DNA of 64,000 nt from Heliopora coerulea (Eukaryota > Cnidaria > Anthozoa > Scleralcyonacea > Helioporidae). The stretch's first letter is position 1, and every line of letters begins with the position of its first letter. The notes below the pieces were generated by a model, which worked only from the letters and a program-made list of their open reading frames with translations, made no database searches and was not told the DNA's origin. The position numbers and the translations under genes are program-made. Positions 12,601 to 23,194 of this stretch are shown here, piece by piece. The stretch lies in contig JASJOG010000002.1 in NCBI GenBank assembly GCA_030142905.1, positions 2,540,501 through 2,604,500 of the forward strand. The letters are read 5' to 3'.

Positions 12601-12750
12601 CAAGTTAATATCTTAGCTTACTTTTAAAATTATATGCCTATAATCCCTGTATATTAGGCAGGATATTTAAGAGGTTAATGTAGTTTGTACGAAACATTTA
12701 AGGGGGGCTATAGTCCCTTTAACCACTCCCCTTCTCTCACACTTGCATTA
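9660..12750. other. AT-rich stretch, no gene assigned
   Basis: Open frames are short and motif-free. Two weakly similar blocks, at about 10,480-10,575 and 10,965-11,060, share CCACCTGTTTTTA / CCACCTATTTTTA, an adjoining TTTGAAAAC/TTTCAAAAC word and AGTGCAACC / AGTAAAACC in order, so they are probably diverged duplicates. In the minus frame the first reads SFETYVGGRRVKTGGYDF. I do not recognise it as a known family. Confidence 0.45.
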
Positions 12751-13525
12751 AGTTGTTGTATCAGTCTGAGTATGATATGGATTCGACCTCCTTGATGATG
12801 TAAGGAAATAGCCTAGTCAAGGACGTTAACGAAACGCTGGAGAAGCGTAAGACTTCAGTTTTAACTTACGAGCGGTTTTAGTGTTACTGTTCAGATTGCA
12901 ATAGTGTTTTTGAAGAATGTTAAGTAGTAGACATCGGCACAGAAAATTAGACTAAATACTGTTACGTAATGGACTCACCCTCGAAACATCATCTTTCAAT
13001 ACAGTTGCTTTTAATTCGTTTGATGAATGCAAACCATGCGCCAATTGGTTCTAGCCATTACCTTGGTGAAGTATACATGACACTATCTGCTATCGATTGA
13101 TGAATAGGAAGCCATTCCTTTCAAAACAGGTTGTATTCAGGCTACTTTCCTAACACCTTGTGTGTTTGCGCCCGCAATTCTGCGCGCCGAAACGCATAGT
13201 AGGAAGGTTGCGCATTGACGCAAAAAGGTTGTACCCTATCACTCCTATTCGTATCACATGCAAACTTACTCGCTGTATTCATATGTTGTTACTCTAAAGA
13301 TGTCGCAAGTCAAACGACAAAACGTCAGTAGAATATTCTTAAATATTTTGTACTTTGTTTTAACTTTATTGTTGACAGATGTCTCCTTCAGTTTAAATTT
13401 TGAGTTAGGCTCATATTTTCATACTGCGACATCGCTTTCCTTCTGGTAAATCACTGGTCACTGTTTTGTCCAACACCTACACGAATAACCTTCTTTAACC
13501 CAATGACTTAGCTTCTCTGCTGAGA

Positions 13526-13708
13526 AATTCTAAGGCGCGGAAGTCCAGTGTAGATAGCTTCGATAAAACAACGGCGTTCTTGAGGTTATACACTATCTAT
13601 TCTAAAGGATAGAAGAAAAAGCCTCTCGACGTTTCGGGCAAAAGTCCTTCGTCAGGAGCTATAGGTAGTCCAGTGTTGATAGTGTATAATCTCAAGAACG
13701 CCGTTGTT
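13526..13708. mobile_element. Foldback element with hammerhead-like hairpin, 13-bp flanking repeat
   Basis: Arms at 13,565-13,597 and 13,678-13,710 are inverted copies of 33 bp with one mismatch. The direct repeat TTCTCTGCTGAGA flanks the block at 13,513-13,525 and 13,709-13,721, which looks like a target duplication. On the minus strand the centre reads CTGACGA, a short imperfect stem, then GAAACGTCG, matching the CUGANGA...GAAA core of hammerhead ribozymes. Related cores lie in the palindromes at 13,822 and 35,709. No coding capacity. Confidence 0.65.
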
Positions 13709-13821
13709 TTCTCTGCTGAGATTGTAAGTTTCAACTGCTCGCTATTTAAAGTATAACGACATTTTACGGAACAGTGGAGTAGGAAGCTATAAAGTAAATG
13801 GTTTGAACCTGGGAGAATCGT

Positions 13822-14016
13822 AACATGTTTGAGGAAGTTGACCGTCCAGGTTAGTGTAGTCTTGAGAAAGACTGTTGGTTGAAGTGACTGACGTTTCGAC
13901 AGCCTTAGCGGCGGTCATCTTCACCGCCGCTAAGGCTGTCGAAACGTCAGTCACTTCAACCAACAGTCTTTCTCAAGACTACACTAACCTGGACGATCAA
14001 CTTCCTCAATCATGTT
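13822..14016. mobile_element. Near-perfect 195-bp palindrome with hammerhead-like core
   Basis: Arms 13,822-13,915 and 13,923-14,016 are inverted copies of about 94 bp with a 7-base loop, CATCTTC. Mismatches are few (GACCGTCC against GGACGATC; TTTGAGG against CCTCAAT). On the minus strand the core reads GAAGATGACCGCC, a five-base loop, GGCTGTC, then GAAACGTC: a stem directly followed by GAAA. Both flanks begin AGTAGGAAGCT, suggesting a long imperfect target duplication. It is structurally parallel to 35,709-35,961. Confidence 0.8.
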
Positions 14017-14227
14017 AGTAGGAAGCTAGTTGAACTTAGGGGGACCGGGAGCAAAATTTTAGTTCAGGGTGGGCGTTTTTACATAGATGTTTTCATTGCC
14101 TATATTGCAGACAATACTGGGACAATACTTGCAATTTTACCTCTAGTAGGAGAAAGAATAAGTTTATCCCCGTAATAATAATAAAGTATCAATAATAAAC
14201 CCTAATAATAAAGTATCAACCGTAATA

Positions 14228-15178
14228 CAGTGGAACCCCGCCTTACAACCACCCCGTTAATTCTGACCACTTTTTTTCCCCCCCGAATAAGAGCTAACTT
14301 TTTTTCTTATCTGAAAACCTCGTTAATACGACCACCTCGTTAATACGACCAACGACCATATTTTTGATGTCCCCTACTGTTTAATACGACCACCCAACGT
14401 GTTGAGTAATGCCTTTTTGATATCAAATTCTGATATGCGGTGTATAATTATCTTAATCAATTACACATACGGCAAATAATTAACACTTAAACGTTTTTCA
14501 ATATTCATTTTAATTTTTATTAAACAGACAAAACGTGATTAAATATGTTTTTGGGTCATTTTATCTTTTTCTTGCCTTCTTTTTTCTGCCACTTTCCTCT
14601 GCTGTTCTCTTTTGGCCACATTCCATTTCGACTCTAACGGATAGGTTATTCGGGAGGTCCAGCAAGTTGCTCAGCAAGTCAATGTTCTTTTCCTGCCCCA
14701 TAAATTTGTAAATGCATGGAATCTCCATTCCATATCCCCCGCCCCGATTGACACCTGTTCCAATAACTTTAGCCTCTGCTTTACTTTTCGAACAGAAAGG
14801 AAATTCAAAAATGGCAAATGAACTCGCCAGAGTAATCTGCCAAGCTCAAACCGATTGGCTTGAGTGTCGGAAAAACCAACGGAAGCTTACAGATATTTTT
14901 AAACCTAAATGAATTTAAATAACTAATATAGGGGTTTATTATTAAGGTTATTCATCTCATTTGGCTAATTTTGTTGAGTTGTGTTCAGTTAATAAAATTT
15001 ATTCGTGGATTATTTGTGGTTTTAGCGTTATGCTAATTGAAATCTGACTCCGTTTGCCATGACGTCATTTAAAAAAACATTTGTTACGTATCTGATCCAC
15101 CCCCGTTAATACGACCACCCCGTTAATATGACCAAATTTTTTCGGCCCAACGGTGGTCGTATTAACGGGGTTCCACTG
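14228..15178 (+). mobile_element. Pogo/Tigger-like element, deletion derivative
   Basis: Terminal inverted repeats start CAGTGGAACCCCG at both ends, and TA flanks both sides (14,226-14,227 and 15,179-15,180). Subterminal copies of GTTAATACGACCACC recur at both ends (about 14,333, 14,350, 14,380, 15,103 and the right terminus). Pogo-like TIRs and TA targets are known features of this Tc1/mariner branch. At 951 bp it cannot code for a whole transposase, but a C-terminal remnant is present. Confidence 0.8.
14712..14912 (+). pseudogene. Pogo-like transposase C-terminal remnant
   Basis: A 66-codon frame ends NQRKLTDIFKPK and stop. A basic stretch followed by K-(I/L)-T-D-(F/I)-F at the extreme C-terminus is typical of pogo/Tigger/jerky-type transposases. 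The ATG at 14,712 is directly preceded by a stop codon and is unlikely to be a real start. A separate minus-strand basic open stretch at about 14,530-14,640 may be another fragment. Non-functional. Confidence 0.5.
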
Positions 15179-15419
15179 TAATAAAATATCAATCATCATT
15201 AAAACTATGTGCAGCACATTAGATATTTAAATATTTTCTATTTTAATTTTGAAATGGTAGTACATGCGATGGAAAAAATTATAAAAGAATTTGCATAGTG
15301 TCACCATAACTATTTTTAAGAGGGGCCGAACGATATCGTGGTTCCCTTTAATAAAATGTTAGGGGGCGCGGCTCCTATGGCCCCCCTGCTTCCTACGCCA
15401 CTGTTACAAAACAAAAATA

Positions 15420-16380
15420 GCATTTTTGTTCTCGAGGATCGAGTTAAGCCTCAGTTTAACAAATTAGTTTTAAGAGTAAAAGGGGGAACATGGCCGTTTC
15501 GGACCCCCACTAATCCCCCCCCCCCGACCACTTTGCGCGCGTCAAGAGGTTAATGATTGTATAATCTCACCGTCGATTGAAGCTTTACAGATTCGATTGA
15601 CGTCCGGACTCAAGAACGTTTCTGAGTATGGTAGCTCGACAAACTTCCTTATCCATTCGTACCAATTAAAGTTGTTCAATTTAGACATCGGCTGTATACG
15701 TGGTTTGCACGCGACGTCATGGTGGAACTTGGTGGAACAAAGTATTTCATTAATTTCGTTGTACGTGGCACCAACATGGCGACCTTATCTTTGTCTTTTG
15801 AACCTCAGCCTCACAAAATTGGTTGCAAACCATCATGGTAAAGTAATTGCAAATTGGACGTGTGGTTCATTTACGTCAAATTTAGAGCTAAAGTTTCTAA
15901 GTTATGAACGCAGATCATTTCATTATTTTGGGATTATTTTTGGGACAAATGCTTTGGCACTTGTAGTAACCGACTAGCCATCGAAATCAAAATAGTGACA
16001 TCACTACATTATCTATAGCCAGTGTATTATCACTCAATAATATTTACGTGAAACAATTAACAAAAGGAACTTAGTGATAGGATAGCAAATGGTTGGATGA
16101 TTGATGCGCCTAATGGGATTGAATTCATTTGAATCTTGCCCAACGATTTCTATGTGAACCATTCAGTCCATTCATATTTTTCAAAAGGGCTAGTTTCTGC
16201 TAACGCCACTGAATCTTTAATAACTATCCTATGGTGCTAAAGACTGGTATCATGAATATTTCATGACCCATGCGTGTGGTCTGAAATGTAAAATCAAAAC
16301 TTTCTTTGGGCCAAATACCAAGAACCTGTCAGGCTGTTAAGAGTTAACTTCCGAGGTGGGTGCGAATTCACTAATTGATG
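15420..16380. other. Intergenic, upstream of the cystine-knot gene
   Basis: A 126-codon open frame at 15,597-15,977 has no recognisable domain and no splice context. GC-rich tracts of C occur near 15,515. Nothing else is supported. Confidence 0.4.
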
Positions 16381-16385
16381 CGTAA

Positions 16386-16410
16386 GTACGTCACTACCCG
16401 TAAACCAATC
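16386..16410 (+). promoter_or_regulatory. Candidate promoter boxes (CRE-like and CCAAT)
   Basis: TACGTCA (16,387-16,393) and CCAAT (16,405-16,409) lie about 160-180 bp upstream of the first ATG of the cystine-knot gene. A run AAATTTAAAATTT follows at about 16,424. Position and motif only; no transcription start is visible. Confidence 0.3.
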
Positions 16411-16565
16411 ACAATGCAGGCGCAAATTTAAAATTTGACCTACTGACCATTGAGTTCAGGCGAAGAGTTGGTCTCGGTTGTTGCAAGCGTTCAGTTAACC
16501 TTTGAACGAGTTGTAACCAGAAAATCGGGAAAGCATTTGGCAGCTGACTAGAACAACTTATTACA

Positions 16566-16580
16566 ATGGGAATCATTCAG
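16566..16580 (+). CDS. Exon 1 of cystine-knot gene
   Basis: Five codons, MGIIQ, ending in CAG before a GTAAAT donor. The short exon extends the signal peptide that continues in exon 2. An alternative is that translation starts at the ATG that is the first codon of exon 2 (20,572), with this exon non-coding. Confidence 0.5.
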
Positions 16581-19500
16581 GTAAATAATAATGGTTTTGA
16601 CGCCCAAAGATAATTAAAAATAATCACTCATTTTCATTTAATTCTCGTTCGTTAGCTTGCCATTAAATTTTCTCAATCGTTAAAAATTGTCTTCGGGCTT
16701 CCAAAAGTGTCAAATCAAATCTCGTGCTCGCAGCACGTCTTTATGAGAAACATGGCTATTAGATGGTGTCAGGAGCTTGCACGCTGTTTGAAAGTACACT
16801 CACCATCCAATTCGACATGTAATCTTTTATTAGCTGACTAGATGAACTAGACAAACGACCGTGACAAAAGGTGTTTAGAAAGCGTGGGCGACTTGCCCAG
16901 GGTAAGACCCGCAGGAATTTTAACGACGTTACTTGATGGTGATGCGAGGTGATGTAAACCAAATCGTTGACGGCTAATCGTCTTTCAAATCATTCGCCGC
17001 TGGTAACTCCAAACCCGGGAAGGAAGCTTTGAATCTCGAACCCGAGTCGTGACCATATACCCGATTTCTTGTACTCCAAGAAATGCAATTTTGATGCACA
17101 AACTGTACGAGAACGAAAGAAAAGGAATTCGAGGTAGAAGCGTTATCTAAAAGCGTTTGATCCTAGGCGTTGTTCGTAGTATGAGGGAAATTGGACTGTT
17201 TATTCTTTGTTTATACATGCCCTTTCGACGCTCGTGATAGTTGGTATTGACTTTGGTCCACAAGTTTGCTTGTTCGAAGCCCAACTGGGCTTGGTATTTC
17301 TAAAGTTGCTCGCCCTACTTACAAGTCGCTGGTCCCAGTTTTCTAGATTGTTTCGCCTCGGAGTTGCTTTTGCTGGGTTTGTTCGGGATGGCCATTACTG
17401 CTTGAGAGAGACACGTGATTAATTTTTGTGGATAAGCAAAGAAGTTCAGGCGAGTTAAGTCTTTCAACATGCCTGCATTTATAATCCCCATCTGGATGTC
17501 CTCTGGATATAATACAAAATGCTGATTGGACTTCGTGAAATCAGATTGGTTGGCATGTAAAAATACTATCAGTTGTAACCGATAACCTTACACTCAATCG
17601 AGATGTGACACCTGGTCTAATAAAGCGGCTCAACTATGAAACAGTGTGTGAGCTGCTCAGGTGATTTGAGAATAAACTCGCTAAATACTAGCAAATGAAA
17701 ATCATTGAAGTAACACGATTTCAATTTTTTGATGAGATTTGAGACTTGTGAGGCTCCAGGTTCGTCCTAGGCTTTTAGGTTGTTTTTTCACCTTTGTCCT
17801 TGTTACAGGTTTGGCTTGTTTGAGGCGGCCATATTGCTGCTTGTTTCCTGAACATCTGGAAACGCTGTCGTCAATAAAACAGCATAACCAGGGAGAGGAA
17901 AGAACAACCATCCTCCTTGAAGGCCGGGCCCTGGCCTAATCACTACCATCCTACACATCAAATTATTAATTAATTAATTATGAAAACACGTGAAAATTCG
18001 ACCGAAGCTACCATTTCAAAATTTCACATCCTGGACTTAATTTTCTTGGATATCACATCGCATGACAAGAATGCACGCAGGAATGGTAGCAGATTGTTTG
18101 ATCCTATTTATTTGCATCCACAAATTGACATTACAAAATAATTATCCTCCAAAAACAAACACCGAGCCGAACACGAAGAATAGGTTGTTTTGAAGCAACG
18201 AGGGGATATGTGATTTATTCACCGAGGGTGAATAAATCTTATATTCCACATGGATGATATGCTTTTGTTCCGAGGATTTTTCGGAATGCCCGTCTAAAGC
18301 GCTGAAATAACACAACAGAGGTACGAACATCCGTAGTGGGATTTTGAAAAGGTATATTTAAATTGCAAAATGATTAGTTTGGTTGGTTTAATATGCTAGA
18401 ACTTGGTAAACATGAGTGGTGATTCGAACGAGATTTTTTGAACACAGAACTTGTCGAATCGAATCCGACTAAACAGGTCATAAGTATATAAGTTCTCTTC
18501 ATACCTACGAAAGGGTTAGATGTATAACGAGTCTTGGTGTGTAAAGTGAATAATATGACACTACGCAAATGTGGGATTTTTCCCAACATTGACAGGACAT
18601 AGTAATGGTAAAATTATTTAATAATCCTGTGACATGGCTCGTACTGGAATAATACATGTAGTTTTACTAGACCATCAAAGATGCATAGTTCTCAGTAAAA
18701 GTACTTTCATGTAGTTTCCCAGTAGTGTCAATAGTCGTATTGGGTAATGTATAATACCGTAAGCTATTCGCGTGCACGGACAAACACTATGTATAGGAGA
18801 AGTTTGTATAATAGTAGTTAGTTGTGATTACGTTGAAATAAAGAGAAGGTTAATTGACCGAGTGTGCACGTGAGATGGTCTGAAGATGATTTTGCAATAA
18901 AATCGAAATATCACCATTTCACAGTTTTCATCTTTCGTTAACTTAAATCTTAAGTTAAAAGATGGCCTTCTTTTTCGGAATTTGCTTTCTCTTATATTTA
19001 GAACAACTTTACTAACTTTTCGTTGCGAACGTGCAACATCTTCGGAATGACTATTTACAAGTGTTAACAAAACCTTTATATCTATTTACAGGTGATGATA
19101 AGTAACATCAGAACTAACCAATAGGATTAAAGTAACAAAATGTAAGGTGATAAGAAAGTAGAGATGAAATGAAATGAAAGGCACAATGGAAAGGGGGCCG
19201 CGTGAAGCTAAAATAAGGAAAGGGGTATGGATGAGATGTTTTCGTTGAGAAAGAGTCTAAATTTCGATATTAGTAAACTCTCTTTTGAAGAAGCTCAAAG
19301 TTGGAGTTCGAACGACAAGAAGAGATGAGGGTGAAATCATCTCTTCTATGTATTTTGTATGCGTCTCAAATGTACTTTGCCGCCATTTGTTTTGAACTCG
19401 TATGCCGACTTAACAGTAATCATGACACTCGATAAACACAGAGTGCATTTCGTCGCTTCACCTAGAACACACACTTTTTCCTTCTGAATTTCTTTGTTCG

Positions 19501-20943
19501 CCACGAGGCTCAAGTTCTACAATGTCTTCTGCAACACTCACTGCCATGTTATTCATTGCACTATCACGTGATTATCGAAGCACGCACGCGTTGTCGATAA
19601 GATTTGTCCCGGCATGCGGGGTTGAGTGTTGATATCAGAGAATTTGCACCTTGGCTTTCCGAGATCTCGAATTTCCGAGATTTTTTCTTTTTTTTTAACT
19701 CAAAATGTAATTGAAAACGTAACACAGGTGCTTCCGAGCTTTGAAAACTGCAAAGTGGTTAGTTAACGGGGAGAGGTTGAGACATTGATTTAACATTTTA
19801 TTGAGTTTTGATAAACATAATTCAGTCCAGTAAAAAAGACCCAAAAAGTCCAATTTTTGTTTCTGAAAAAACTGCCCCATAAAATTTTGTGCCCGGGACA
19901 ATCGCCCCTCTGGACACCCCCTTGGCACGGCACTGACTAAAGGCTTCGTTTCTGAAGTCATTCGTCGCATCGTGTTTTAAATCCGTTTTTTAAATAGTAC
20001 ATCACCTTAATGCTGTTGACATGGGCAAGCGCACTTTGTGAAAAGTTAGTCATACAGGTGAGACAGTTAATATAGTTTTCAGCCTCTAAAAGCGCTAGCG
20101 GAGCAAGAAAATCCCTAACAAGCTAGGACGGTGATGTTACAACAGCACGGAATCAAGGAATGGAACTTCACCGACATATACCACATACAAGCAGTCGTAG
20201 TCGGTTCTTAAACCTCGTGGTGCTATGAGTATTTGTTCATTCCGACCTTCTGCAGAAATGCGTGAATTTCAAACTATGAAGTGTTGTGACTTCAGTCGTG
20301 TCTTTGTACTCTGAGAGAAAATGAGAGTCGCCCAATCAGAGCGCGCGTACAATTCATGTTATTTTACAAAGCTGCGTACAATGAAGTCATTTTACATGTA
20401 ATTTTGATATGCGGATGGTCGAAGTGATCGAAAACGGTCATGTTTTAACTTTACATAGCTTTAACCTTGCTACAATTGTTTAGAATTCAGGATATTCGCA
20501 TCCAAATTTAAGCCAGAATGCTGAATTAACGAATCCCCCTTTTTTATGAAAAGTATCAAATTCAATTTCAGATGTTGGCTAGTTGGAGTCTACTTGCTTT
20601 CTGTTTGATGAGACACGGAGGCGATGCCTTCATCATTAGATTTGGCGACCCGAACCACCGTCACTTGGAAACGTGCGATCAGGTTAGATCACCGGAGAAA
20701 CGAGTAGAGGACTACTTCAGTACTAACGGTTACTACTACTTTCCAAGCACCTACAAAGAAACAGTTTGTAAGCAAACCGCTCACTCAAACGCATATCCAA
20801 CGTGTGCCGGTGGTATGTACCATTGCATTACTAAATATCAAGTGAAGGAGTTCCTGAAAATTCCTGAAAACGATCCCACGAATACCGGTAAGTGGGACTA
20901 CGTCTCTATTAAAGTGGCCATTGGATGCGAGTGCCTCACCTAA
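16566..20943 (+). CDS. Secreted cystine-knot protein, two exons (128 aa)
   Basis: Exon 1 is ATG GGA ATC ATT CAG followed by GTAAAT. After a 3,991-nt intron, exon 2 starts at 20,572 behind a C/T tract and TTTCAG, and the frame joins in phase 0. The product starts MGIIQMLASWSLLAFCLM, a signal peptide with a likely cut near HGGDA. Six cysteines follow: LETC, ETVC, YPTC, MYHC and the terminal GCEC pair. The pattern C-x(11)-C-x(6)-C, then KYQVKEFL, then WDYVSIKVAIGCECLT fits cystine-knot ligands. The closest matches in my judgement are Spaetzle/trunk/PTTH-type ligands (C...C...C...Y....L...C-x-C) or IL-17 (V-x-V-G-C-x-C ending). It probably acts outside the cell as a cytokine or growth factor. A KR pair before VEDYF may be a processing site. 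Exon 2 is secure; the choice of exon 1 is less so. Confidence 0.6.
19690..19935 (-). mobile_element. Truncated hAT-like MITE copy
   Basis: Shares AAAATGTAATTGA, CTTCCGA, GAGACATT, TTTTTGTTTCTG, GCGCCCGGGACAA-like and the terminal CTTGGCACGGCACTG with the complete copy at 42,001-42,398. The outer left end is missing. Confidence 0.6.
20290..20350 (+). repeat. Dispersed repeat shared with 40,246-40,315
   Basis: Common words GTGTCTTTGTACT / GTGTCTCTGTACT, GAAAATGA and CCAATCA in order. A further inverted half-copy lies at 39,990-40,135. Non-coding. Confidence 0.5.
20572..20943 (+). CDS. Exon 2 of cystine-knot gene
   Basis: Encodes the rest of the signal peptide and the whole mature domain, ending at TAA (20,941-20,943). 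The acceptor is CCCCCTTTTTT...TTTCAG. Its composition is clearly coding compared with the flanks. Confidence 0.75.
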   Translation: MLASWSLLAFCLMRHGGDAFIIRFGDPNHRHLETCDQVRSPEKRVEDYFSTNGYYYFPSTYKETVCKQTAHSNAYPTCAGGMYHCITKYQVKEFLKIPENDPTNTGKWDYVSIKVAIGCECLT

Positions 20944-21020
20944 CGCCAACTATGTGTTATACAGCGGACGAACAGAAACGTTGTATTAACTGTAACTGCG
21001 TCCAGATATATACTACCATA

Positions 21021-21053
21021 ATTAAATGTATTAAAGCATAGTTGTAAATTAAA
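21021..21053 (+). terminator. Polyadenylation signals of the cystine-knot gene
   Basis: ATTAAA hexamers at 21,021, 21,030 and 21,048 lie 80-110 bp after the stop codon. ATTAAA is the common variant of AATAAA. Confidence 0.45.
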
Positions 21054-21375
21054 GCAATGAAATGTTATTACGCAATGATATCGACAGTAATCCGAAATAG
21101 AAATATGACAGTAGTTGAATTGATATGGAATTGATATGTCAATCACTTATACAATAGTTAATAATAACAAAGTTCTTGAATATCATGAAGCGGGTTTTCT
21201 TTTTAATCTATGAAGAGGCGCTTTGCAAAACGTTGCGACTAATGCACGACGGAACCAAAGGCAGATGCCACGGTGTGGATAAAATACAGAATAGAAATTA
21301 TATGTAAACGATTTACTGAAAAAAAACAAGACGTATGAAAAGTTTTGGTAGTCAATATCAATGTCAGTGACGAAG

Positions 21376-21640
21376 CTTCATGCGAGTTGACTTCGAGGAT
21401 TACGGAAACCTAAAATTCAGTGAAAAATTTGTTGGAACAAAACTGATATTAGTCACTAAAAGCCCATTCCCCATTTTCGACTCCAAGAAAAGGGTGCTCA
21501 CATCCTCTCTTCCGAACAGCTTGCCATATTCATCCATACTGAAAAAACATTTAGATGGGAGCGGGGACTAAATTCGTCTTACTTATTTTTCTCGAGATCA
21601 CAAGGAATCTTTTTATACTGTTCCCATTAACGGCCATTAT
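21376..21640 (+). repeat. Diverged segmental duplicate of 24,955-25,205
   Basis: Shares TTTGTTGGAACAAAA, CCTCTCTTCCGAAC, TTCGTC/TTCGCC and the ACAAGGAA...TTTTTA...ACTGTTCC block, collinear in direct orientation. It begins about 430 bp after the stop of the cystine-knot gene. Confidence 0.6.
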
Positions 21641-21884
21641 TATATGGCTGGCATTACTTCCGGTGAAATGGGGCCTTCTGATTGGCTGGTCATTACTTTC
21701 CCGTAATGGACAGGTCTATTACGGGATCTGGTTTGCATCATCAAACGTTTAGAGCTTGTTTTTGCCAACGGCTTCGTGTTTTTAAATATATTCGTCTACT
21801 TTTCTGATTAAAGTCATCGTGGAAAAGATTTAATCAAGTCATAAGCGGTTTGTTTGTGGTTAATCCTTGGTAAAACGTAACTGA

Positions 21885-21962
21885 ATCTCGTTTGCTTGTC
21901 ATCGAAGCAACTGGAAAATTTTCCCGTCAAAGCTTGCCGTCGTGGAGGAAAAACTTACGGCA
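21885..21962 (-). repeat. Dispersed repeat, short copy
   Basis: Matches the plus strand at about 30,045-30,125 (CTGAATCTCGTTTG-type start, AAATTTTCCCG, GGAAAAACTTA) and, as complement, 1822-1990. Confidence 0.45.
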
Positions 21963-22200
21963 TGAAAAAATCCAACTTTATTAGCCCTTTTTTTTCATTG
22001 GTATATCTAAATTATTGGTTTTTACTCGGGAATTTGAAGTAAATTGATCTTTCTTTGTGCTTTGTGCCTGCAAAAACAAAAACGCCTTGACGACTAACTC
22101 TTTGTCACGCTATACGAATATAACGTATTTTTATCACTACATATTGCTTGTTAAAAACAAGCCATATGATAAGCCTCTTATTAATCGATTTCGCTTGGCC

Positions 22201-22299
22201 ATTACTGGAAAATATCAGACCGGGGTCTTTTGTATGCAGACCGAGCCCTCCGGGCTCGGTCCGTATTGTCAAGACCCCAGTCTGATATTTTCCCGTAAT
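22201..22299. repeat. 99-bp foldback element
   Basis: Arms of about 48 bp run from ATTACTGGAAAATATCAGAC inward to GACCGAGCCC and back through GGGCTCGGTC to CCCGTAAT. It would form a long hairpin with a four-base loop, TCCG. A related sequence without the hairpin is at 21,645-21,745 (GGTCATTACTTTCCCGTAAT). Confidence 0.8.
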
Positions 22300-22662
22300 A
22301 ACTACGCTCTCGGTTAATAAGAAGTTAGTGTTCAATATATAGGGCATTTCTAGAACAGAAGAATGGATATAGCTAAAACAAAGAGAGAACAATAAACAAA
22401 AGAAAAAAAATTAGGCCTTAAAGGGTTAAATTTATCAATGATTGTCTGAAAACGAAGGAACGGAGTCCTCCGGGTTTTCAAGTACGAGGAATTCGTTCCA
22501 GTAATCGACGAAGACTGACTTCTCAAAATCAGTTAGTGTATTGACACAATCAGTGTATTAATAATGATTGTATCGATGAATAAACTGATTGTGTGAAACA
22601 GTATTTTAAGTCCAAGGACTTGAACTATTGTTTGCAGTCCAAGGACTCGAAAAAAACAGTTC

Positions 22663-22930
22663 AAGTCTTCTGCCCAGTACATGCATGGTATTTCTCAAAC
22701 TCATTAATATCTCGTGAGTATATCATTCAATCGGACGCGCTGAATGGCACCACGTGAGCAAACTTGAAATACCATAGAAGTACTGGGCAGAGGACTTAAT
22801 GTTTTTTCAAGTCCTTGGACTGGAAATAATAGGTCTGGTCATCATTGCCGGCCTTTAAATTCGCTCACGTGGTGCCATTCAGCTCGTCTGATTGAATGAT
22901 ATACTCATGAATTATGAATGAGTTTGAGAA
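22663..22930. repeat. Interleaved inverted repeats
   Basis: CTCAAACTCATTAAT...GGCACCACGTGAGC at 22,696-22,761 pairs with GCTCACGTGGTGCC...GAATGAGTTTGAG at 22,864-22,928. AAGTCTTCTGCCCAGTA at 22,664 pairs with TACTGGGCAGAGGACTT at 22,781. Probably two copies of a small element in opposite orientation. Confidence 0.65.
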
Positions 22931-23194
22931 CTTAGTGTACATAAGACAACTTTTCGTGTATAAGGTAGGGTGGTTACGAAACCAACAAGAGAATTAGCTT
23001 TAGGTTTGGGTTTTGAGCAGAAGTGCAAAATAACATACAGTTCAGTGATGCCACATTCTGCACACGTGTTGCAAGAGATTAAATATGATGATCGGATCAC
23101 GATATCAGCAACAAAGATGCCGCAAAATCGGTTCTGTTTACTAAATTATAATGGGTTTGAAAAGAAGCATTTTGCGGCATACACTAACCAACTT

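Larger units (their letters stand above)
13772..15413. mobile_element. hAT-like element carrying nested insertions
   Basis: Left end CAGTGGAGTAGGAAGC and right end complement CAGTGGCGTAGGAAGC match at 15 of 16 bases. Flanking 8-mers TTACGGAA and TTACAAAA match at 6 of 8, consistent with the 8-bp duplication of hAT elements. Inside lie a palindromic element (13,822-14,016) and a pogo-like element (14,228-15,178), leaving only about 500 bp of its own. No transposase remains. Confidence 0.6.
16581..20571 (+). other. Intron of cystine-knot gene
   Basis: GT-AG intron of 3,991 nt. It contains a truncated copy of the 42,001-42,398 MITE family (19,690-19,935), a (TTAA)n run at about 17,966, and a block (20,290-20,350) shared with 40,246-40,315. 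No other exon with continuous phase was found inside. Confidence 0.5.

Noticed and set aside
15597..15977. 126-codon open frame
   Set aside because: No domain, no splice signals in phase, no coding-like composition; likely chance.
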